The translations under genes and the position numbers were made by a program. From contig NZ_JASISZ010000027.1 of assembly GCF_030063355.1 (NCBI RefSeq), forward strand, positions 1 to 64,000: a DNA stretch of 64,000 bases, written 5' to 3'. Numbering within the stretch: position 1 is the stretch's first letter; every line of letters begins with the position of its first letter. This DNA comes from Streptomyces sp. PH10-H1 (GTDB lineage Bacteria; Actinomycetota; Actinomycetes; Streptomycetales; Streptomycetaceae). Shown piece by piece: positions 25,339-33,509 of the stretch. The notes below the pieces were generated by a model, which was not told the DNA's origin, made no database searches, and saw nothing but the letters and a program-made list of their open reading frames with translations.

Positions 25339-25354
25339 ATTGATAACGTTCAAT
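25339..25354. promoter_or_regulatory. probable MarR operator
   Basis: ATTGA-TAACGT-TCAAT is a 5-bp dyad with a 6-nt spacer. It lies in the 25-bp gap between the marR start and the divergent gene start at 25358, in an AT-rich patch. Placement fits autorepression and control of the partner gene. Confidence 0.55.
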
Positions 25355-25357
25355 CTT

Positions 25358-25759
25358 ATGACAACTAAGCATGCAGTGATTCCCGACAGCCACGCCGATC
25401 TGCTGACCCGCCCCCTCTTCGTGCATCTGGCCACTAGGGGCCCGAACGGCATCCCGCACGTCAACCCGGTCTGGCAGATCTGGGACGGCGAGTTCCTCCG
25501 CTTCACCACGACCCACGACCGCCGTAAATGCAAGAACGTGACGGCCGACCCAAAGGTGTCGGTCTCGGTGAACGACCCGGAGCAGCCCTACCGGTATCTG
25601 GAAGTACGCGGCACGGTCGAACGCGTCGAGCCCGACCCCTCGGGCGACTTCTTCGACGTCCTCGCGAAGCGGTACGGCCTGTCGTACGAGGCGCCGGTGG
25701 GCGACGCCGAGCGCCGGGTGATCCTGGTCGTACGCCCGGAACACACCACCCATCAGTGA
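25358..25759 (+). CDS. PNPOx-like (F420/FMN-dependent) oxidoreductase
   Basis: A 133-aa split-barrel flavin-binding protein. It has LTRPLFVHLATRGPNGIPHVNPVW (the substrate/cofactor strand pair), TTTHDRRKCKNVTADPKVSVSV and YLEVRGTVERVE. This pattern and length fit the F420-dependent 'TIGR03618-like' PPOX group of actinobacteria more than true pyridoxamine oxidase. The start ATG at 25358 lies only 25 bp from the divergent marR gene and is probably controlled by it. The substrate is unknown. Confidence 0.88.
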   Translation: MTTKHAVIPDSHADLLTRPLFVHLATRGPNGIPHVNPVWQIWDGEFLRFTTTHDRRKCKNVTADPKVSVSVNDPEQPYRYLEVRGTVERVEPDPSGDFFDVLAKRYGLSYEAPVGDAERRVILVVRPEHTTHQ

Positions 25760-25789
25760 TCTCTGCCCCGCGCCCGGGCGGGGAGTGAG

Positions 25790-26436
25790 TCAGACGGTCG
25801 GCGGCTCTTCGGCCGGGAGGTCCGGGAGGTCCGGGAGACTCAGCTGCAGCCGCTCGAAGGCGGTGGGGTCGGCCGCTGCGGCAGGAAGTCCTTGATCTGC
25901 CGGGCACAGTCGAGCGCGCTGGCGTTGCCGGTGTCGCACTCGATGTCGTAGACGCCGTGCGCGTGGACCTGGGCGATCTGACGGGCGGCCAGTCCTGAGG
26001 GCCGGTTGCCGCGCGCCTGCTCGCGCCGTTCGAGTTCCGGCAAGGGACAGTGCACACCGACCAGGACGACGTCCTTGGGTGCGAACAGGGCCAGGCAGTC
26101 GAGCAGGCGCCACCGCGCACTCAGGACGTGGTCCACCACGATGTTGTTGCCGCCGGCGGCCATGCCGGCAACCGCGCGATGGAAGCCCATCCAGGTGTGT
26201 TTGAGCACGGTCTACAGGTGGTCCGGAGTGAGGTCATGTCGTGCTCGCATGGCGTGAAACGCGTCCACCGGCATAAGGAAATACGTTTCGTCCAGGATCG
26301 GGAGGAGCTCCTCGGCGATGCTCGACTTCCCGGAACTCGACGTGCCGTTCAGGAAGATGTTCAGTCCGCCGGGCGGCTGTGAAGTCTCCGCCGGTCCGGC
26401 GGCAGAGCCGGGCCGGGCCTCCGCTGGAGCTGCCAT
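25790..26436 (-). pseudogene. chloramphenicol phosphotransferase-like kinase, disrupted by a TAG stop and a frameshift
   Basis: The minus frame from the ATG at 26436 encodes a P-loop kinase (LNIFLNGTSSSGKSSIAEEL, Walker A GTSSSGKS). It reaches DLTPDHL and a TAG at 26212-26214. The same frame then continues without a gap: VLKHTWMGFHRAVAGMAAGGNNIVVDHVL and CPLPELERREQARG, both typical of CPT-family kinases. Near 25875 the frame shifts, and the natural C-terminus (AFERLQLSLPDLPDLPAEEPPTV) is in another frame ending at 25790. Two independent lesions argue for a recently inactivated gene rather than readthrough. Intact homologues phosphorylate chloramphenicol or other small hydroxyl compounds. Confidence 0.75.
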
Positions 26437-26580
26437 CCTGTCGTCCCCCCGATCGCACGCCGGTGTCCGATCATGCCGCACCTCCCGGACGTGGACCGCC
26501 TTGGGGTCACCGCCCGGATGCGGGACCCCGCGGCACGATCGTGATGATCTCCGGGCTCGCGTCGGCCGGCGCGGCCGGGG

Positions 26581-26742
26581 CTACTGCGGGGCGCCCTCGC
26601 GGTCCGCGTCGAACTCGTCGTCCGTCTCCGCCGCGGCGAACGGGAGAAGAGCCGGAGAGAGGAACGGGTCGGTCGACGGCCGCCCCGGAGCCGGGATCAG
26701 GGAGGATTCCGGGAGGACTGTTTCGGAGAACAAAGAGGGCAT
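26581..26742 (-). CDS. possible small peptide of unknown function
   Basis: A 53-aa frame starting at the ATG at 26742 behind AGAAGGTACCC, a plausible ribosome site. It begins MPSLFSETVLPESSL, is Pro/Ser-rich and ends with an acidic tail (ETDDEFDADREG). There are no cysteines. No homologous family is recognised, and no modifying enzyme is adjacent, so a RiPP precursor reading is speculative. It may be chance coding in a region of decayed genes. The stretch 26743-27083 shows no convincing gene. Confidence 0.3.
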   Translation of the reverse strand: MPSLFSETVLPESSLIPAPGRPSTDPFLSPALLPFAAAETDDEFDADREGAPQ

Positions 26743-27083
26743 GGGTACCTTCTGACAATCGGTCCCATCCACTGAGGCGGACAGGCAGCACTACCGGAAA
26801 GGTACATGCGTACGAATCAGCCTAGCTGGCGCCACGCCGCCGCGCTTCGCCGCTGGTCACTACGGCCGCGACCGCGCCATGAGTTGGCAGCCGAGGGGGC
26901 ACCAAAGGGAGTGCCAGGACCGGGGCGGGGTGGGCCGCGACCCGGCCGCGACCGCCCGCGAACGCCCGTAGATCATCACGACCAGCGCATTGACGTCTCT
27001 CTGAAGCGCAGTTAACTTCTGTGAGCGCTCTCCGACTTCGTGCCCCGCCCCCCCCGCCGGCCGTCGAGTCTCCGGAGGTCCCC

Positions 27084-27230
27084 ATGAAGACAGTCCGGTT
27101 AGCTGCCGCCGTGCTTGCCTGTGCAGTGTGGACAACGTTGTCAGTCCATGACGCGAAAGCGGCCCTTCAAGCGCCGGTGATAACGCCCGTGAAAGCGCCC
27201 GCCTCAAGGGCGCGGAGCGACCGGACGGGG
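27084..27230 (+). pseudogene. orphan signal-peptide fragment
   Basis: After GGAGGTCCCC, the ATG at 27084 begins MKTVRLAAAVLACAVWTTLSVHDAKAA, a credible Sec signal peptide with an A-x-A cut. About 20 residues of mature start follow, then the frame runs into sequence that belongs, in another frame, to a second signal peptide. It is the 5' end of a secreted-protein gene whose body has been lost. Confidence 0.5.
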
Positions 27231-27255
27231 CGGGAGGAGGCGTCCGGGACCGATC

Positions 27256-27971
27256 GCGAGTGTCCTCGCGCTCATCGGGGCCGTCGGACTGGCGCTGCTC
27301 CCATCCGGTGCGCCCGCCGCGCAGCCGGCCCCGCCCGTTCTGCGGGTGATGCCGCTGGGCGACTCCATCACCTGGGGCGTCGGCAGCGCCAGGACCTCGT
27401 CGTACCGCCGGCCCCTCTGGGATCTGCTGGCCGGCCGGTCCCGCTACTCCGTGCGGTTCGTCGGCTCACAGTCATCCGGGAGTCTGCCCGACCTCTCCAA
27501 CGAGGGACACAGCGGCTACACGATCGATCAGATCCGCGGCGGCATCGACGGATGGCTCAGGCCTTCTACGGACCGCTGGACCGGGCGTTCAGCGATGGAT
27601 GGGCGGCAGGCGGAGCGCCGTTGGGCGCCGGCACCGAAGCGGGCGGAACGGGCAAGGTGCGCTGGGCCGACTTCGACGGTGACCGCGCGATGGACTACCT
27701 CGCGGTCGCCGGAAGCGGCGCGGTGTCCGTCTACCTCAACCGTGGAGGGGACGGACACGGCGGCTGGCTGTTGCTCGGCGGCATCGCCTCGGGCCTGACC
27801 ACCAACGCCGACCAGGTCTCCTTCGCCGACTTCACGGGCGACGGGAACGCCGACTACCTCCTCACCGAGCCGGGCACCAACGCCGCCACCGTCTACAGCT
27901 GGAGAGGCGGCGACGGCCACGGCGGCTGGAACAACCTCGGGCGCGTCGCCTCCGGCGTCCCCATCGGCTGA
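27256..27971 (+). pseudogene. SGNH/GDSL esterase with FG-GAP repeats, internally deleted
   Basis: From about 27256 one frame encodes a hydrophobic signal segment (SVLALIGAVGLALLPSGAPAA). SGNH block I follows (MPLGDSITWGVGS, with the nucleophile Ser), then a GHSGYTIDQIRGGIDGWL segment. Near 27550 the coding frame changes and the protein resumes with FG-GAP/VCBS repeats (VRWADFDGDRAMDYL, GDGHGGW, VSFADFTGDGNADYL) to the TGA at 27971. The middle of the hydrolase, including the GxND block and the catalytic D-x-x-H, is absent, so a deletion with a frame change inactivated it. Intact relatives are secreted esterases. Confidence 0.75.
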
Positions 27972-28010
27972 GAGGTCCATCCGCAGCACCCGGCTTGGCG
28001 GCATGGCACC

Positions 28011-28532
28011 ATGCTGAGCGTGGACACCTCTGACGACACGACTCCTGCCGCTCAAGCGGTGCGTGACCGCTGGCGCGCCCGGGAGGCGCCCGAGGGAGAC
28101 GTCATCATGTTCGCCGACGGCTCGCTCGCGGTGATGCGCCTCATGCGGTTCTCCCCGGCCGATCGGCTCCACGACCGGCGGGCCGAGCAGTGGAGTTGGT
28201 GGGAGCTGCTACGAGCCACCGAGTGGAACGCCGGTGGCTGGGTGGACATCGACACGGTGTTCGCCTCGTGCGCCTTCGCCGGAAGCCGGGTCCTGGCGGG
28301 TGAGTCGTCGGACCACGGCAGCATCGGCTGGGTCGCCGTGACCGAGGACGGCGACGAGGGCGCACTGCGATGGCTGGCGGTCTCCCAATCGTCGAACCCC
28401 TTCTGCGAGGTCACCCTGGACGAGCACACGGTGACCGCCACCAGTACCGCGGGCCGCATCTGGACCTTCCCCCGGGACGCCCCGCAACAGGTCAGGATCA
28501 CCGAGGATCCGGACTACCCCTGGCTCCGCTGA
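28011..28532 (+). CDS. hypothetical protein
   Basis: A 173-aa acidic, soluble protein beginning MLSVDTSDDTTPAAQAV, with a Trp-rich middle (QWSWWELLRATEWNAGGW) and a C-terminus ending in DPDYPWLR. It has no signal peptide or membrane segment. Codon use is normal for the window and the frame is uninterrupted, so it is likely real. The family is not recognised; the layout is reminiscent of small immunity-type proteins but nothing proves it. Confidence 0.6.
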   Translation: MLSVDTSDDTTPAAQAVRDRWRAREAPEGDVIMFADGSLAVMRLMRFSPADRLHDRRAEQWSWWELLRATEWNAGGWVDIDTVFASCAFAGSRVLAGESSDHGSIGWVAVTEDGDEGALRWLAVSQSSNPFCEVTLDEHTVTATSTAGRIWTFPRDAPQQVRITEDPDYPWLR

Positions 28533-28650
28533 CGACCCGACGCGACGACGCGACAGGATGACCCGACGAGTGGCCCGGCCGCGTCCTGGGTGGTCGCTTC
28601 CAGAACGTGGCCGGGCGGTTCTCCGGGACCTGACTGACGCGGGTGACGCT

Positions 28651-29816
28651 CTAACTGAACGGGTCCAGGGTGATGTACGCCTGCTGCGGGTTGGGGTCGT
28701 TCACCAGCGACTCGTAGGTGTCGACATCGTCGAAGGCGAAGGCGTAGGCCTTGCCGTCGGCCATCTGCGCGTGAATCTTGCGGGCGTAGTGGTTGGTCAC
28801 CGCGTCCAGGTAGAAGTTCGCGGAACTCGTGTCGGGCTGGTTCGCGTTGACGAGCAGGGTCGAGCGGTTGTACCCCGCGCACAGCGTGCGGGAGATCGGG
28901 CCGCGTACCAGGTCGTTCGGCGCGTCCAGCAGCTTGTGGCAGCCGAAGACGCTGTCGGTGTCGGGTTTCTGGAAGGAGGTGACGACCCCTCCGGAGCTGT
29001 TGGTGAAGTTCATGACGTTGTCGGAGATCCTGCCGAAGTACTTGGTGTTCGGCTGGTCGGCGAACGGCGTCACCGTCAGGGTGGAGGTCGTGTACTTGCT
29101 CCACACCCGGTTGATGTAGTCGTTCATGACGGTGGCCGGCAGCGCACCCGACTCGATGCCGTGGCCGGGCGCGAGGGCGCGCAGGACAGTGCCGTCCGAG
29201 CGGGTCTGGATCAGATTGGCCCAGCCGCCCGGCTGACCCCGCAGGGCAGTGAAGAAACCGTTGTAGCCAACGGGCTTGAGGTGACCGGTGCTCTTGGTGG
29301 AACCGTTGGGGATCTTGACGCCGACGGCGTAGGGGGCCGAGAACATGTCGACCTGGGTGCTGTTGATCCACAGCCCCGAGTCATTGAGCGTGTGTTCGGA
29401 CCAGTTGAAGAGAATATTCCGGTTCGGGTCGCTCGGGTTCTGCACCGCGGCTGCACCAGTCCGCCCGTGGTCAGCTTGAAGGCGAGCTTCTGGCCGTAGG
29501 AGAAATAGACCCTCCCGGAGAACTTCGGCATCTGGATCGTCATGGACTGGCCGTTGGCCGGTCCGGCGATCGACGCGTCCGGCGCCGGAGTCGGCGGATT
29601 TCCGCCGGCGGGCCAGGCGTGGAACGTACCGCTCGCGTCGGCCCACCTCTGCCGGCCGGTCGAGAGCCGGGTCCCGATGTCGTAGACGTAGATCTGGTCG
29701 CCGCGCCCGGAGTTGTTCGTCAAGGTGAGTGGGATGGTCGCGGGTACCACGGCCCCGGCGGGGGCGATGGGGCCGAGTGCGGCGAATCCTGCGGCCAGGA
29801 GCGCAGCCACGATCAA
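28651..29816 (-). pseudogene. GH64 beta-1,3-glucanase, frameshifted and 5'-truncated
   Basis: The minus frame from about 29816 encodes a signal-like hydrophobic stretch and PATIPLTLTNNSGRGDQIYVYDIG, the start of the GH64 (thaumatin-like beta-1,3-glucanase) fold. It runs to LTTGGLVQP near 29455. One missing base there throws the frame; the rest (AVQNPSDPNRNILFNWSEHTLND ... NDPNPQQAYITLDPFS) continues in a second frame to 28651. The n-region of the signal peptide and any ATG/GTG with a ribosome site are also missing, because sequence upstream belongs to an MFS-transporter tail on the other strand. The intact enzyme would be secreted and cleave laminarin-type glucans of fungal walls. Confidence 0.8.
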
Positions 29817-29830
29817 CGAGATTCTTGCCT

Positions 29831-30037
29831 CTCCTGATGCGGGACGCCAAGGCGGCGGCCAACCACGATGCGTTCCTGGCCGCCGCCTGCCTCGGCTTCG
29901 TCGCCCTGCTCGTCGTGCTGCTCCTGATGCCGCGCCCGAAGCATCGAAGTAGCAGTGGTGCGGTGGTGACCCGACGCGATGTCAGGTGCAGATGCACTTC
30001 ACCCTGTGGCAGCGTGGACAAACAACGCGCCTGCTGA
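29831..30037 (+). pseudogene. C-terminal remnant of an MFS drug transporter
   Basis: The plus frame around the ATG at 29837 reads MRDAKAAANHDAFLAAACLGFVALLVVLLLMPRPKHR. This is the usual last helix and basic tail of DHA2-type MFS efflux pumps (a HDAF turn, last TM, Arg/Pro tail). Nothing of the other 13 helices precedes it; the sequence switches directly to the antisense of the GH64 relic. It marks a recombination junction. Confidence 0.55.
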
Positions 30038-30039
30038 CG

Positions 30040-30380
30040 TCAACGGGCGAATGCGGATCCATGGCGCGCTCCTGACTCCTCGTACGGCCACCGCTGTGCT
30101 AGACCGGCAGCTCTGTGCTCTCTTACTAGGACGCTCCGAGCCAGGGCATGGGTTCGCCTCTGACGAGAATTCATAGCGAGAACTGAGAAGCCATGTACGC
30201 CTGCGCTGCACTCATCAGCCGAATTGGGTAGGTTCCTCCCAGTGATGTACCGCGCGTCGGGGGACGGCAGTTCACCCGGTTTCGGGCGGCACCTGCGGCA
30301 CGTGCTCGTGCGGGCATCCTGACCCAAGTGGAGCGGAGCGAAGCTCCCAGGAGCGTGAGTTGGAGGGGAGATCAGGCGCG
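30040..30380. other. intergenic region without a recognised gene
   Basis: The stretch between the MFS tail and the cold-shock terminator gives only low-complexity frames with no recognisable domain on either strand. Confidence 0.5.
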
Positions 30381-30383
30381 TGG

Positions 30384-30415
30384 TGTGGGGGCCACCCGGA
30401 CGGGCGACCCCCACA
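30384..30415 (-). terminator. hairpin downstream of the second cold-shock gene
   Basis: TGTGGGGG (30384-30391) pairs with CCCCCACA (30408-30415), an 8-bp stem with a 16-nt loop, starting 18 bp past the stop of the minus-strand gene at 30434. Confidence 0.55.
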
Positions 30416-30433
30416 TCCGCGCGCGGCCGAGTG

Positions 30434-30637
30434 TCAGCCGCGGACGATGTTCTCTGCCTGCGGGCCCTTTTGACCCTGCCCGATGTCGAAGGTCACGTGC
30501 TCGCCCTCAGTGAGCTCGCGATAGCCGTCGCCCGAGATGTTGGAGTAGTGGGCAAAGACGTCGGCGCCGCCGCCGTCCTGGGCGATGAACCCGAAGCCCT
30601 TTTCCGCGTTGAACCACTTCACCGTGCCGCTGGCCAT
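30434..30637 (-). CDS. CspA-family cold-shock protein
   Basis: A 67-aa single cold-shock domain with RNP1 KGFGFI and RNP2 DVFAHY, about 80% identical by eye to the paralogue at 1922-2125. It binds single-stranded nucleic acid as an RNA chaperone. The start ATG is at 30637, and the protein ends NIVRG. It stands alone between a terminator hairpin and the TolB-like gene. Two close paralogues in one 64-kb window fits the multi-copy csp families of streptomycetes. Confidence 0.97.
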   Translation of the reverse strand: MASGTVKWFNAEKGFGFIAQDGGGADVFAHYSNISGDGYRELTEGEHVTFDIGQGQKGPQAENIVRG

Positions 30638-30790
30638 CGTTTCTGCGTCCTTCGTCCGTAAAAGAGCCGCCCGGAGCGGGCGTTGCAGACATCCCCTGTC
30701 AGGTTGTCCGCCCCCGTTCTACCCCACTCGTGAGCTGTTTATCCGAACGCGCATGCTGCGACATCAAGTTCCGCGCCCGGCGCGCGCTGG

Positions 30791-31837
30791 TCAGCGGCTG
30801 GGGGACGAGGCGTCGGCGATGAGCTTGCGGGGCTGCCCGGTCCCGTCGGACGGGACGGCCCAGACGTCGGAGCCGCCCTTGCCCCGGGCTCTGGCGTACA
30901 TGACGGTGTTCGCGTCGAACCATACGGCCTGGTCGTCGATGCTCTCCGGCTCGGCCAGCGGGGTCTCGCGCATCGTCGCCAGGTCGAGCACGTACAGCCG
31001 CCAGGGTTTCGCCGCGTCGGAGGAGACCCGCTTCTTGAACACCACGCGTGTGCCGTCCGGCGACAGGGAGGGGCATTCGGCGTTCTCGCGCAGGGTGTGC
31101 GCTTCCCACTTCCCGTAGTCGCCCTGGACGAGGTAGGTCTTCCCCTTCGTCGTCACGGTCGCGTAGAAGCGGTTGTCGTCCGCGGCGAAGGTCACTCCCC
31201 AGAAGTTGACGTCGGACGCCCGGTAGCGGTGGCCGTCGATGAACAGCGGGATGTCCTCGATGTTCAGTACCGCGTAGCCGGTACGGGTGTCGAGGATGCC
31301 GGTCCAGGTGGAGAAGCCGCCCTTGTTGTAGGAGTCGCCCTGCAGGAAAACGGTCCAGGACACCATGCGCCCGCTGGGTGAGACACGGGCGCGGTTGGGG
31401 ATGCCCGAGAGTCTCACCCGGCGGATCTCACGCAGCTGACGGTCGACGATCAGGGCGTAGGTCCTGGGCACTGCGCCGGTGCGGGTGATGAGGCAGACGC
31501 CGGTGCCGGACGCACTGTAGAAGCGCTCACAGCCCAGACCGCTGATCGTGCGGACGGCGCCGGCAGCGGTGGTCCCGGCCGCGGTGACGGGTGTCGCGGT
31601 GGCCGGGGTCGCGTCGGCCGCGGTCGCCGCGATGTTGCCGTAGCCCCCTCCGGGGGCGGTGGAGCGGAAGAGCAGTTGGCCGGGGCGGGCGGTGTCGAGC
31701 GGAGCGCCGTGGAAGGCCGGAGTCGCCTCGCGCTTCGCCGCGTGGACGCTGTAACCGACCCCGAGGCCGGCGAGCGCCAGCAGGACGCCGGTCAGCGCGA
31801 ACAGCCGGAGCCGGGTGGGCCGCTGGAACACGGTCAT
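30791..31837 (-). CDS. TolB-like beta-propeller protein with N-terminal membrane anchor
   Basis: A 348-aa protein. A hydrophobic segment near residues 10-30 (LFALTGVLLALAGLGVGYSV) acts as signal anchor. The rest is a WD40/TolB-like propeller with blades such as RVSPSGRMVSWTVFL, VTFAADDNRFYATV, CPSLSPDGTRVVFKK and DQAVWFDANTVMYAR. It is probably extracytoplasmic. Its ATG at 31837 overlaps the stop of the MFS gene (ATGA), so the two are translationally coupled. It is the last gene of a unit with the MFS transporter and the small secreted peptide, and may sense or bind the exported product. Confidence 0.85.
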   Translation of the reverse strand: MTVFQRPTRLRLFALTGVLLALAGLGVGYSVHAAKREATPAFHGAPLDTARPGQLLFRSTAPGGGYGNIAATAADATPATATPVTAAGTTAAGAVRTISGLGCERFYSASGTGVCLITRTGAVPRTYALIVDRQLREIRRVRLSGIPNRARVSPSGRMVSWTVFLQGDSYNKGGFSTWTGILDTRTGYAVLNIEDIPLFIDGHRYRASDVNFWGVTFAADDNRFYATVTTKGKTYLVQGDYGKWEAHTLRENAECPSLSPDGTRVVFKKRVSSDAAKPWRLYVLDLATMRETPLAEPESIDDQAVWFDANTVMYARARGKGGSDVWAVPSDGTGQPRKLIADASSPSR

Positions 31838-33150
31838 ACGGTCTTCTCCTCGTCGTGGACCCGGACATCGCCCGCCGGAACATCGGCCGCCGGCGTGTCG
31901 CCCATCGGAAAGCCGAAGCGCGCCACCAAGAGGCACCCCGACAGCCCGGCCGCCATCACGGCGAGCCCGGCATGGGGACCCCAGGCCGGCCAGGCCGCGC
32001 CGAGGACGATCGAGGACACCAGCCGGGCGCCTGCCTGCCCGGTCTGCAGCAGGGCCAGCCCGCTGGTCCGCAGTCCCGCGGGCAGCAGGGGGCCGGCCGC
32101 CGCCATCAGCACCCCGTCGGTCGCGGCGTAGAACCCTCCGTGCAGGATCAGCGCCGGGATGAGTACGAGCAGTCCCCCGGCGGGTCCGAGCAGTACCGCG
32201 TACGCGCCGAGCAGCGCCAGGTGTCCCCCGAGAAACATCCGGAACCGGCCCGAGCGGTCGGCGATCCGGCCCAGCGGCACGGCGAGCAGGAGGTAGGAGC
32301 CGGTGGTGCCGAGCGGCAGCAGCGGGAAGTACTCCGGGGCGATCCCCAGCCTCCGTTGCAGCAGGAGGTAGAGGAAGGAATCGCTGACGGTGACCAGGCC
32401 CAGCGCGGCGGTCAGGACGCAGGTGCGGCGGAACGCGGCCGCCCGCAGCAGCCCGAACGCGGCGGGCAGTGCGGCCTGGCTCCGGCCCGGAGGCGGCGGG
32501 TCCTGCCGGTCCTGCACCAGGGAGACCAGCAGCACGACGCCCAGCACGGCGACGCAGAAGCTGACGACGAACACGGCGTCGTAGGCGGTGCCGGTCGCGG
32601 CGAGCACTCCGAAGGCCGCGAGCGGGCCGAGGAAGGCGCCGACGGTGTCCATCGCCCGGTGCACGCCGAAGGCCAGGCCGAGGGTCTCGGCCGGTGTGCT
32701 GAGGGATATGAGCGCGTCACGCGGGGCGGTGCGCAGGCCCTTTCCGGCTCGGTCGGCGGCCACCACGGCGCCGAGGGCGCCCACGGAACCGCCTGCGGCG
32801 AGCAGGCCGAGTTTGCACACCGCCGACAGGGCGTAGCCGATCCCGGCGACCAATTTGCGCCGTTGGCGGCGGTCGGCGAGGTGGCCGCCGACGAGCCGCA
32901 CGAGAACGGTGGCACCGGAGTACAGACTGTCGAATATGCCGAACGCGAGGGGACTGAGGCCGAGTTGGAGGACGAGGTACAGCGGCAGCACCGCACTGAC
33001 CATCTCCGAGGAGACGTCGGTGACCATGCTGACGGCGCCGAGCGCGACGACATTGGCGGGGACCGTGCGCAGCAGCCCGGCCCGGCGCCCCGGACGTACA
33101 CCCGGGGCGCCGTCGGCGGCGCTGGGACCGCTGCTCGCCGAGATGTACAC
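31834..33150 (-). CDS. MFS transporter
   Basis: A 438-aa protein with about 12 hydrophobic helices. The loop 2-3 motif is present as GHLADRRQRRKL (family pattern GxLaDrxGrrk), and NVVALGAVSMVTDVSSEMV forms helix 1. It is a secondary transporter in the cytoplasmic membrane; the substrate is unknown. The ATG at 33150 is 3 bp after the stop of the small secreted-peptide gene, and the 3' end overlaps the propeller gene. The linkage suggests it exports something related to the peptide or to the propeller protein. Confidence 0.9.
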   Translation of the reverse strand: MYISASSGPSAADGAPGVRPGRRAGLLRTVPANVVALGAVSMVTDVSSEMVSAVLPLYLVLQLGLSPLAFGIFDSLYSGATVLVRLVGGHLADRRQRRKLVAGIGYALSAVCKLGLLAAGGSVGALGAVVAADRAGKGLRTAPRDALISLSTPAETLGLAFGVHRAMDTVGAFLGPLAAFGVLAATGTAYDAVFVVSFCVAVLGVVLLVSLVQDRQDPPPPGRSQAALPAAFGLLRAAAFRRTCVLTAALGLVTVSDSFLYLLLQRRLGIAPEYFPLLPLGTTGSYLLLAVPLGRIADRSGRFRMFLGGHLALLGAYAVLLGPAGGLLVLIPALILHGGFYAATDGVLMAAAGPLLPAGLRTSGLALLQTGQAGARLVSSIVLGAAWPAWGPHAGLAVMAAGLSGCLLVARFGFPMGDTPAADVPAGDVRVHDEEKTV

Positions 33151-33153
33151 CGG

Positions 33154-33306
33154 CTAGTTCCACCCGCTGATGTCGAGCAGCACGCCGTAACCGGAGACGT
33201 TGTACTGGACGATCAAGGCCTGGCCGGTCGCGGCGCCGGGGAACACCGCGCCCGCGCCGGCCGCCAGGGTCGCGATGGCGGCGAGTGCCGTCATGCGTCG
33301 TCTCAC
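33154..33306 (-). CDS. tiny secreted peptide
   Basis: A 50-aa protein from the GTG at 33306, which has AAAGGAGAAGAC directly upstream, an excellent ribosome site. It starts VRRRMTALAAIATLAAGAGAVF (a Sec signal with cut near A-T-G-Q), leaving a mature part of about 22 residues beginning QALIVQYNV and ending DISGWN. There are no cysteines. The gene leads a tightly packed unit with an MFS transporter and a TolB-like protein. The function is unknown; it could be a signalling peptide or a small surface protein. Confidence 0.7.
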   Translation of the reverse strand: MRRRMTALAAIATLAAGAGAVFPGAATGQALIVQYNVSGYGVLLDISGWN

Positions 33307-33327
33307 GTCTTCTCCTTTTTTCTCTGC

Positions 33328-33463
33328 GTTCCGCGACGTTCCGCAGCGTTCCGCGACGTTCCGCAGCGTTCCGGCATTGCGCGGCGTTCCGGGGCGTTGC
33401 AGGGCGTTCCGCGACGTTCCGCAGCGTTCCGGCATTGCGCGGCGTTCCGGGGCGTTGCGGGGC
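33328..33463. repeat. 58-bp direct repeat, two copies plus a 20-bp partial
   Basis: A 58-bp unit beginning GTTCCGCGACGTTCCGCAGC occurs at 33348-33405 and 33406-33463 with one mismatch. Its first 20 bp are repeated once more at 33328-33347. Inside the unit, CGTTCCG recurs every 10-11 bp. The array fills the leader of the secreted-peptide operon. Confidence 0.9.
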
Positions 33464-33509
33464 GTCCTGCGCTCTCTTGCGCTGTCCCGCAGCGAGTTGA
33501 GGTCGCGGG

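Noticed and set aside
26212..26214. TAG as a programmed readthrough or recoded codon
   Set aside because: A second lesion (frameshift near 25875) in the same gene makes simple pseudogene decay more likely.
26860..27207. Minus frame with ERSQKLTALQRDVNALVVMIYG
   Set aside because: Resembles a coiled-coil of transposon-associated helper proteins, but too short and without a second supporting feature.
32390..33163. Several frames antisense or out of frame over the MFS gene
   Set aside because: Shadows of the MFS coding sequence; none has a ribosome site or domain.
33328..33463. 58-bp repeats considered as a CRISPR array
   Set aside because: Units are contiguous with no unique spacers and no cas genes are nearby.
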